A stretch of 64,000 bases of DNA from contig CALFBH010000007.1 in assembly GCA_937951615.1 (NCBI GenBank), positions 1 through 64,000 on the forward strand, in the 5' to 3' direction. A program made the translations under genes and the position numbers. Positions 1 through 6,618 of the stretch are shown piece after piece. The DNA is from an uncultured Saprospiraceae bacterium. Its GTDB lineage: Bacteria > Bacteroidota > Bacteroidia > Chitinophagales > Saprospiraceae. Positions within the stretch are counted from its first letter, which is position 1, and each line of letters begins with the position of its first letter. The notes beneath the pieces were generated by a model that searched no databases, had not been told where the DNA came from, and worked only from the letters and a program-made list of their open reading frames with translations.

Positions 1-5
1 AATCT

Positions 6-85
6 CGTCCTTTCAGGACTTTAAAATCCGAATTGGCTTACGAGGGACGATGTCCCTCGCTGACATATTTCGCTCTTTCAGAGCT
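6..85. repeat. Intergenic segment with three short hairpins
   Basis: Three short perfect hairpins follow each other: GTCCT-TTC-AGGAC, CGAGGGAC-GAT-GTCCCTCG and GCTCT-TTC-AGAGC. The arrangement looks like an interspersed intergenic repeat cut by the window edge. The rest of the gap up to the actin-like gene shows nothing else that I can support. Confidence 0.4.
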
Positions 86-206
86 TGAATCAAATGTACA
101 AAACAGGCCGCAACTCTTTACTGTGATTTTGAACACCCTACTCCGACGGGGACGCATGTAATCGGTAAATTGGAAAACTATAAACATTTCACCCCTTCTT
201 GTTCCC

Positions 207-1052
207 TTAATACGCAATAGTCGCTCCGGACGTATTGTACGCCTGCCTGCTTATCCAGTTTTCAGCAGTAAGCATACCGGCAGCGATTGAACCACCTATC
301 CAGGTAGAATCTTTACGATTTGCCGGTGCAATTACCTCAACATTATAGGTAGGAGGTGCAAGTGACCTTATTTCATACTTTAATACATTTTCTATATCCG
401 GCAAAAGCGTTGTATCGCCGGACAGCACTATATTTTCAAACAAAGTAGTACGAATAGTCACATCGCATTTCATAATGGCACGGTAAATCGAATCCTGAAT
501 GCCCGTCGATGATGAGCTGAAAGGAATTCCGAGCAACTCGCCCGTCGTAAACGGACGTGCTTCATTACTGGCACTGTCTATGGCATGGTGCAAAATGTAA
601 GTATCCAAAATAGGAGTAGTGTAAAACACACCACCTTCTGCATGCATTACCACACCTGTTGTACGTTCTGATGCAAATAGAGCAAGAAAAGTATTCGTCG
701 CAATATAAATGGCGGATACGCCGAAATCCTCAAACAGTATCTGTGCAGTTTTTGCCCGGTTTGCCTTAGTATTTAGTGGAGTCTGTGTGACTAAAACTGC
801 TTGTTCTGCGGAATTTACGTTGAGCAGACCGAAGGTATGACGGATAATTTCTTTGAAATCTGTCCAATTATTGGGTGAACCTCCCTCGAAGGGATTTGTG
901 CCACTATCTGCTGCGGCATCGCCTATCAGGGCTGTAGAACCGTCCCAACTTACCTTGTTGGGAAAAGTGAAAGCAGGCGTACCGGCATCGGCGAAGCCCA
1001 CTCTGGTTTTGTCAGGACCAAAGTCCATGATAATAGGATTTGTTAAACTCAT
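207..1052 (-). CDS. Eukaryote-like actin homologue lacking most of subdomain 4
   Basis: Seen: 281 residues that align with eukaryotic actin over nearly their whole length. Near-identical blocks are TPLN-KANR (actin APLNPKANRE), FASERTTGVVM (YASGRTTGIVM), IMKCDVTIR (IMKCDVDIR), VLSGDTTLLP (VLSGGTTMYP), IAPANRK and STWIGGSI (SVWIGGSI), ending WISRQAY-SG. About 75-80 residues between TYILHHAI and the IMKCD block are missing, which is most of actin subdomain 4, and the D-loop region is short. Phosphate-loop 2 (actin DSGDG) reads HAEGG; actin Q137 aligns with N and H161 with Y. No signal peptide, so cytoplasmic. Start chosen at MSLTNPIIMDFG, one residue block before the first beta strand; an upstream ATG at 1109 is possible. 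Known: a bacterial actin-related protein (BARP) was reported in Haliangium ochraceum. Inferred: a filament or scaffold protein of eukaryotic-actin type with altered ATPase. MreB, ParM and FtsA are excluded by the block identities. Confidence 0.93.
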   Translation of the reverse strand: MSLTNPIIMDFGPDKTRVGFADAGTPAFTFPNKVSWDGSTALIGDAAADSGTNPFEGGSPNNWTDFKEIIRHTFGLLNVNSAEQAVLVTQTPLNTKANRAKTAQILFEDFGVSAIYIATNTFLALFASERTTGVVMHAEGGVFYTTPILDTYILHHAIDSASNEARPFTTGELLGIPFSSSSTGIQDSIYRAIMKCDVTIRTTLFENIVLSGDTTLLPDIENVLKYEIRSLAPPTYNVEVIAPANRKDSTWIGGSIAAGMLTAENWISRQAYNTSGATIAY

Positions 1053-1181
1053 AATGATTGATTGAATTGGTGACTGGTTATTACGTAATTTTTTATTATA
1101 AGAAGGCAACTACCCAAATCCAAGTCCACATAAGGCGTCAAAATAGTTCGTTTACTCTTTTTCAGGTAGTTGTTCTTCCTT

Positions 1182-2861
1182 TTAATTTCCAAATGACCCT
1201 GCATTGCTACTCTTTTGTGGTGCGACGACTGTAAATTCACATACTGTACTCGTCGCGCCGCTTACGGTATAGGTGAGGGTATAATTACCTATGGGCATAC
1301 TTATCGGGTCAAGCACATCATTCGTTACAAAAGGAGCTGCTGTACCGCCATACATGCCGCCGGCTTCTGCAGGGTTAAGGGCAAAGGACCCGCCTGTACA
1401 GGCAGTCAGAAGTGCAGGGCAGTCAAACGAAGTATCGACGCAGCCTACGCTGGGGATTCCAAGTGCAGCCACATTGCTGGTTGTTATACAGCCATCCGCA
1501 TTGGTCACAACAACCTGGTAGTCACAGGCATCTGTGGTTTGTACAGGAGATACAGTATAGGTAGCGGATGTTGCGCCCGCTATATCCATAAAAGTACCGC
1601 TACAATTGCTTTGCCACTGGTAGGTCACCGTCATACTCCTCATGACTATTGTAAAATCGGCATCATCTCCCGGACACACAGTTACAGGTGTGGGCTGGGT
1701 GGTTACGCTCGTTGGGCTACTCGCGTCCAGAGTAGCTGCATCGCTGGTTGCCGTACAGCCATTCGCATCTGTTACTACTATCCGATAATCACATCTATCC
1801 CCGGATGATATTCCGCTTATGGACAAACTGGCAGCCGTTTCTCCTGCAATATCTGTAAACGTACCGGGACAATCCCGTTGCCATTGATAGCTGAGTGGGG
1901 CGGTGCCGCCGGAAGCAGTCGCGCTAAAGGTAGCATCATCACCAAAACAGAGGTCTTGTGACATGGGCTGGGTGTCTATTGTTGGACTATCATTTACTGT
2001 CAAGCCGACTGCATTGCTGATTGTTATACAATCATTCGCATTTGTCACAACCACCTGATAGTTGCAGGCATCTGTGGTTTGTACAGGAGATACGGTATAG
2101 GTAGCGGATGTTGCGCCCACTATATCCATGAAAGTACCGCTACAATCGCTTTGCCACTGAAAGGTCACCGTCGTACTCCTCATCACTACGGTGAAAGAAG
2201 CATCTTCTCCCACACAGGTCGTTAAGGGCATCGGCTGGGTGGTTACGCTTGTCGGGCTACTTGCATCCAGAGTGGCTGCATCGCTGGTTATGGTACAGCC
2301 GTCTGCATCTGTTACTACGAGCCGATAATCACAACGATTGAAAGATTGTATTCCGGTTATAGATAAACTCGCGGCTGTTTCTCCTGGCATGTCCGTAAAA
2401 CTACCGGGACAATCTCTTTGCCATTGATAAGTGAGTGGAGCGGTACCGCCGGAGGCAGCTGCACTAAAAGTAACATCATCACCATAGCAGAGGTCTTGTG
2501 AGATGGGTTGGGTAGTTATTACAAAGTCAGGAGGACAGTTACTACAGTCTACATCCTCATCATTTATTATACTTTCCACCGACGTGGGACATATGGCAGA
2601 CGAGGGGAAAATAGAGGCATTAGTATAGGTGATTTGGTTACCGACAGCCATTGCATTAGCCCAAATATTAAAATTAAAAAGCCATGGATTGGCTGCTGCA
2701 AATGCGGTGGCATCTGCAGGTGTACCAAAAGTTATTACAAGCCCATCATCATCGCATGATGCTATGGCTGTGGGGCAAGCGAGTTGTGCGTTTAATTGTG
2801 TGCTGAACACACAATAGGACAGTATCGTAGCCAATACCGCCCAACTTAATTTTTTTATCAT
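1182..2861 (-). CDS. Secreted protein with four Ig-like repeats
   Basis: 559 residues from the start MIKKLSWAVLATILSYCVF, a good signal peptide; a longer reading from 3032 runs through the upstream repeat and is less likely. Four Ig-fold-type repeats of about 85-90 residues follow, each with a TQP opening, a G[DE]D-F strand, a YQWQ/FQWQ strand and a C-Y--VVT-A--C ending. Repeats 1 and 3 resemble each other, as do 2 and 4, so the array grew by duplicating a two-domain unit. The C-terminal ~90 residues are Cys-containing; no clear T9SS sorting domain is visible. It lies 129 bp upstream of the actin-like gene on the same strand with no clear promoter between, so cotranscription is likely. Function not recognised; probably surface-exposed or secreted. 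Confidence 0.8.
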   Translation of the reverse strand: MIKKLSWAVLATILSYCVFSTQLNAQLACPTAIASCDDDGLVITFGTPADATAFAAANPWLFNFNIWANAMAVGNQITYTNASIFPSSAICPTSVESIINDEDVDCSNCPPDFVITTQPISQDLCYGDDVTFSAAASGGTAPLTYQWQRDCPGSFTDMPGETAASLSITGIQSFNRCDYRLVVTDADGCTITSDAATLDASSPTSVTTQPMPLTTCVGEDASFTVVMRSTTVTFQWQSDCSGTFMDIVGATSATYTVSPVQTTDACNYQVVVTNANDCITISNAVGLTVNDSPTIDTQPMSQDLCFGDDATFSATASGGTAPLSYQWQRDCPGTFTDIAGETAASLSISGISSGDRCDYRIVVTDANGCTATSDAATLDASSPTSVTTQPTPVTVCPGDDADFTIVMRSMTVTYQWQSNCSGTFMDIAGATSATYTVSPVQTTDACDYQVVVTNADGCITTSNVAALGIPSVGCVDTSFDCPALLTACTGGSFALNPAEAGGMYGGTAAPFVTNDVLDPISMPIGNYTLTYTVSGATSTVCEFTVVAPQKSSNAGSFGN

Positions 2862-3127
2862 TATTTTTTCATCGTGAAGTAAAGTAAGGCTCAAAAAGAG
2901 TTTTGGGAATATTCTGGTCTCGGCAAATAAGCACTCCAATACTATTGCTATAAAAATATATGCAAACAAATTCACCAAGTGTTCCTCCCTCAGAACCCAG
3001 AAAATTGCCCAAAACTCTATACGAATGTGCATAAAACAGAGGAGGTAAACGTTTTTACTTTCTCTGTAATAAAAACTGACACAAAGAAAGGGGAGGTCTT
3101 AGGGATTCACTTTTACATTTATAACAA

Positions 3128-3147
3128 ATGCTGTGCATTTTGTAACA
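3128..3147. promoter_or_regulatory. Putative operator for the HTCS regulator (copy A)
   Basis: ATGCTGTGCATTTTGTAACA lies upstream of the Ig-repeat gene. It matches two tandem sites upstream of the hybrid regulator gene at 19 and 17 of 20 positions. Binding by the regulator's AraC-type domain is inferred. Confidence 0.5.
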
Positions 3148-3307
3148 TTTACGCTTAGCAATCAGGAGACAGGTGTCAGGAATCAGAAAATAGCATTGAT
3201 AATGAGACGATTTTTTACGTGAATAAAGAGAGTTGAACTTTGGACAAAAGTTGAGTGCTTAAGTGGTTGAGTGGTCATTTAGCACCTGCTCCCTGACTCC
3301 TAACCCC

Positions 3308-3412
3308 CTATACCTCCGAAGGTGTTTTTCCGTAGGCTTTTTTGAAGACTCTTGAAAAATGAGTAGGTGAGGAGAAACCCGTTTGGCAAGCAATTTTGGA
3401 GACATTCAACTC
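3308..3412 (-). pseudogene. Remnant of the C-terminus of a hybrid regulator (AraC HTH)
   Basis: Read on the minus strand, this stretch encodes in frame the last ~34 residues of the hybrid regulator at 6514-10533 (ELNVSKIACQTGFSSP then THFSRVFKKAYGKTPSEV and stop), with only a few substitutions (EVAY becomes KIAC). Similarity ends abruptly near 3412, just beyond the stop of the ATP-grasp-like gene. It is a truncated duplicate and not a gene on its own. Confidence 0.85.
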
Positions 3413-3448
3413 AAAGTCCAGAAGCGGTTTTACATCAGTAGGATACTT

Positions 3449-4741
3449 TTAATCATCTACAATAATGACCGGACTAAAACCATAACCAGCTTTATTATTA
3501 TCTCCAAAATGAATTTTGAATAAGGTGTTTCCCTTTTTATTTCTAATGACCTGACCTATTCTCGCCATTGGAACAATAATCATTTCCTTATCGTGTATAG
3601 CGGTCATAAACCGCAATTCCACTATTTTTTCCTGATTATCGTCTGTTTTAAATATTTTAAAAGTGACTTTCTTTTGAGCGATGTAATCTTCCCACTGACC
3701 GGATAAATCTTTGAGGATATTCGCATTAGGTTCTAAAATAAGCCGATGCCCTGCGGCACCCCATTTGTGTTTCCAAACATAATCCTGATACTTTAATTTG
3801 CCTTTCTGAAAATCCTGAACAACTTCTGATAATTCAAAACAATCCGGATTGTATCGATGCTGCACGTAAGGAGAAAGTCGTTTGGACACTTCAAATTGCT
3901 TTATGGGGTGGTTAATGAATTTTAGGGATTTATAATTTTTATCGAAACGGAACTTCCATGTTTTATTATGCGGATAATCATCTTCAAATAATGCTTCAGC
4001 TAATATGATGCGATTATATAATCTGGTGATTTTTACTGGGGACTGATTGCAAGCAGTCGAATAGAATAGTTCGCCTTGCTGTTCAAAAATATCTTCCATA
4101 TCAACAATCTCAATAGGAATATTGAGTTCTTTTTGAGTAGCAAAAAATTCAAAATTCGTTTTCTGCTGTTTTATTTTTCTGTCTATCAGTACAATTCCTT
4201 TTTTTTGATTTCCTGCGATTATCGTATCGTATAAATTGATAAAGTCATCCCAGTTTGTTTTAGGACTATCAGCAAAAATGTAAGCATTATCCAGGTCCAT
4301 ATTATTCCGTAAATATTGATTGAGTTTTGCAGCACTAACAGGATAAGTCGCGACGGACTGAAATTCAATATTTTGTATTCCGTTGTCGGTAATTGCCATA
4401 TCAAAACTTCCCAGAGAAAAGCCTCCATTTAGTTCCACCTCAAGTAAGTTTTTGGGGACAGGTTTAAAACCTTCAGGACTTGGCAAGTCAGGAAATTGCC
4501 CTGTAGATAATCCTTTATTTACTTCATGGACAAACTCAACAAATGCATCAGACAGCGAACGACTAATTTTTACAAAGTAGTTGCTAATTCTCATTATTTC
4601 CCCATTTTTAAAATGATACTGATGAGCAAACATATTGACCATGTTATCATAAACTTCATCCGGTATTCGCTCCAATACAACATCGTCCTGTCGATATTCA
4701 ATGTCATTTTGTGCTAAAGCTAAGTTATTTGCATTAATCAT
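3449..4741 (-). CDS. ATP-grasp-like amide ligase
   Basis: 430 residues, no signal peptide. The C-terminal third has the outline of a circularly permuted ATP-grasp fold: WKHKWGAAGHRL resembles the Lys/Gly-rich nucleotide loop, followed by W-DYIAQKKV, an E-RF strand, and a PMARIG segment with a late acidic and Asn-containing stretch. The N-terminal part has a LEVELNGGF segment and a QNIEFQSV acidic strand, also seen in such ligases. It begins 11 bp after the GCS2-type ligase ends, so the two are one operon ordered like gshA-gshB. Inferred role: adds an amino acid or amine to the product of the first ligase. Exact substrates are unknown, and the family call is by motif outline only. Confidence 0.6.
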   Translation of the reverse strand: MINANNLALAQNDIEYRQDDVVLERIPDEVYDNMVNMFAHQYHFKNGEIMRISNYFVKISRSLSDAFVEFVHEVNKGLSTGQFPDLPSPEGFKPVPKNLLEVELNGGFSLGSFDMAITDNGIQNIEFQSVATYPVSAAKLNQYLRNNMDLDNAYIFADSPKTNWDDFINLYDTIIAGNQKKGIVLIDRKIKQQKTNFEFFATQKELNIPIEIVDMEDIFEQQGELFYSTACNQSPVKITRLYNRIILAEALFEDDYPHNKTWKFRFDKNYKSLKFINHPIKQFEVSKRLSPYVQHRYNPDCFELSEVVQDFQKGKLKYQDYVWKHKWGAAGHRLILEPNANILKDLSGQWEDYIAQKKVTFKIFKTDDNQEKIVELRFMTAIHDKEMIIVPMARIGQVIRNKKGNTLFKIHFGDNNKAGYGFSPVIIVDD

Positions 4742-4752
4742 GGCTTTTGTAT

Positions 4753-6186
4753 TTAAAAATGTACTATGTGTTTTGAAATTTCAGGTTGGTTGCTAATTGC
4801 TTCTTTTTTGAAAGAAACATATTCTAAAAACGCATTCATTCCATGGTTTTTAAAGACTTCTATTGCCAAATCAGCGGGAACTTTTCGCTGTTCTATTCGC
4901 TGATATAAAGGCTGTAAAAACACTTCTTCTCCGAGATTTCTTTTCCTTAAACCCTCATTGGCAATATCAAGAAACTGTAAAAGAAGTGGAATAATACTAA
5001 GCCCATCGATGGTAGCCTCCAAGGCATATTGAGCTGTTTGCTTTCGTATTTTTCGCCATTTCGATAAGGGATATATTTTTGCCAAATTTTGGGCAGCTTC
5101 CAGATTCTCGACCAAACCTAAAGCCACTGCAGTTGGGGTCAACATCTCACTTTGCGGTTGCTGACAACACATTCGACTTTCAACGGTTCCGTACTTGGGA
5201 ACTAAACGGGCATTGAACCAACTGAAGGGAATTAATTGTTGAATATCATTCGGTTGTGGTTCAATCCTTACTTTTTTTCCGCTTAATGACCTTCCAATAG
5301 CGGGCGATTGGTGAAATAAAAAATCGTTGAAGGTGTTTTTATTTATAATTTGGAAATATTGTTCCCTTCTTTTAACCAACAAAGGCTTAAAATTCAGCAA
5401 ATATTCAATGTAGTTTTCTATTGTTTCAAACTCTGGTGGAATACCAATCTGATTGCATCTGTCGGGAAAACAAAAATCCCAAATCATTTCTCTGGTGGCT
5501 TTGTATTCAGGGTCAATTTTCCCTTGCCAAATTGGTGAGTTGGCGTGTAAAGCAATTTGCAAACCCGAAAGTGCATTCAGTACGTTGGTAGCAAGAATGG
5601 CATCGTCTAAACCAATTTCAATGTGACATTGAGCGGAAGCGGTGGTGTTGAGCAAAGAAGAGTCTGCTCCTTTAGATTTTGGGATAATATGATTGGTTGA
5701 GAATTTTTCAAAAAAACAATATCGTTCTTTCGGCATGAGCAATTTTCGTGAAGGAGGGCTAAGCGGTTGGATACCGCAAGCAAGCATCAAACAGTTTTGG
5801 CTATCAAAATACGTTTTCAGTAAAAACAGCAACTTATTAAGTTCTGATTGAATCGTATATAAATTGGCTTGGGGAGCTAAAACTACTTCGACTGTGCTAT
5901 ACGCAGTATCGGTCGTTATTGTATCGGTAGGGTAGTCAAAATTTGCCAGACTTTTTTTATTGACTCTTTTTGCCGCTATAATTAAGTCAGAGTAATCGTC
6001 ATGTTCTAATTCAAATCCTATTCTTCCCAAATAAAGAAACATCTGCTGTATCACAGGCAAAGAAACTGCGCTTCCTTGCTCTTCAACTATAGGTATTTCA
6101 CATTCAATGCCAATGCCTCGACTTAATTGGTTTTTATCAAAATTGAAAGATTTTTTGAATTTATTAATTATTTGATGTTTTAACAT
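4753..6186 (-). CDS. Glutamate-cysteine ligase family (GCS2-type) carboxylate-amine ligase
   Basis: 477 residues from the start MLKHQIINKF; a longer ORF to 6303 would read through the duplicated leader and is disfavoured. GCS2-family hallmarks: RGIGIECEIP near the N-terminus (acidic metal/ATP strand), YSTVEVVLAPQ, ACGIQPL, KERYCFF, then TTASAQCHIEIG and HANSPIW. The family makes gamma-glutamyl or similar amide bonds at the expense of ATP. Next comes an ATP-grasp-like ligase, an arrangement known from glutathione biosynthesis and from other two-ligase peptide or metabolite pathways. A glutathione-like thiol is possible but not proven; no peptide synthetase or transporter is nearby. Upstream lies copy B of the direct repeat with its putative operator 163 bp before the start. 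Confidence 0.8.
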   Translation of the reverse strand: MLKHQIINKFKKSFNFDKNQLSRGIGIECEIPIVEEQGSAVSLPVIQQMFLYLGRIGFELEHDDYSDLIIAAKRVNKKSLANFDYPTDTITTDTAYSTVEVVLAPQANLYTIQSELNKLLFLLKTYFDSQNCLMLACGIQPLSPPSRKLLMPKERYCFFEKFSTNHIIPKSKGADSSLLNTTASAQCHIEIGLDDAILATNVLNALSGLQIALHANSPIWQGKIDPEYKATREMIWDFCFPDRCNQIGIPPEFETIENYIEYLLNFKPLLVKRREQYFQIINKNTFNDFLFHQSPAIGRSLSGKKVRIEPQPNDIQQLIPFSWFNARLVPKYGTVESRMCCQQPQSEMLTPTAVALGLVENLEAAQNLAKIYPLSKWRKIRKQTAQYALEATIDGLSIIPLLLQFLDIANEGLRKRNLGEEVFLQPLYQRIEQRKVPADLAIEVFKNHGMNAFLEYVSFKKEAISNQPEISKHIVHF

Positions 6187-6243
6187 ATTGTTTATTTTTG
6201 CCGATGTGGACGTAATTTTTGATACCCTTCCTCCGATTCTAAG

Positions 6244-6618
6244 GAATGTGCATAAAACAGAGGAGGTAAACGTTTTCACTTTCTCTGTAATAAAAACTGA
6301 CACAAAGAAAGGAGAGGTCTTAGGGATTCACTTTCACATTTATAACAAATGCTGTGCATTTTGTAACATTTAAACATATAAATCAGGAGACAGGTGTCAG
6401 AAAATAGCATTGACAATGAAACGATTTTTTACGTAAACAAAGAGAGTTGGACTTTGGACAAAAGTTGAGTGATTGAGTGGTCGTTTAGCACCTACTCCCT
6501 GACTCCTAAACCCCTATACTTCTGAAGGTGTTTTTCCGTAGGCCTTTTTAAAAACTCTTGAAAAATGAGTAGGAGAAGAGAAGCCCGTTTGATAAGCAAC
6601 TTCGGAGACATTCAACTC
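6244..6618. repeat. Direct repeat copy B (regulator 3' end plus leader)
   Basis: Partner of the copy at 3023-3412. Here the segment is in its intact context: it contains the last ~34 codons of the hybrid regulator, the intergenic space and the leader of the GCS2 gene. It also includes the phrase GGACTTTGGACAA and GGAGACAGGTGTC/GCACCTACTCCCTGA, imperfect inverted words that may end the regulator transcript. Confidence 0.9.
6349..6368. promoter_or_regulatory. Putative operator for the HTCS regulator (copy B)
   Basis: Same 20-mer as in copy A, ATGCTGTGCATTTTGTAACA, between the regulator stop and the GCS2 gene. Because A and B are duplicates, only the sites upstream of the regulator gene are independent support. 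Confidence 0.5.

Larger units (their letters stand above)
3023..3412. repeat. Direct repeat copy A (regulator 3' end plus leader)
   Basis: This ~390 bp segment recurs in the same orientation at 6244-6618. The two copies differ at about 3 positions in the first ~127 bp (leader side, including the putative operator) and at about 12 of 105 positions in the part derived from the 3' end of the sensor/regulator gene. Copy A adds a few short insertions. The copies bracket the two amidoligase genes. Confidence 0.9.

Noticed and set aside
207-1052. MreB, ParM or FtsA assignment
   Set aside because: The conserved blocks are those specific to eukaryotic actin, which those families lack.
1049-1240. Small minus-strand ORF bridging the Ig and actin-like genes
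   Set aside because: It overlaps both genes in another frame, has low-complexity content and no family resemblance.
1215-1808. Long plus-strand ORF inside the Ig-repeat gene
   Set aside because: It is antisense to repeated Cys/Trp-rich codons, has no start context or family features, and exists because the Ig repeats give a repeated open frame.
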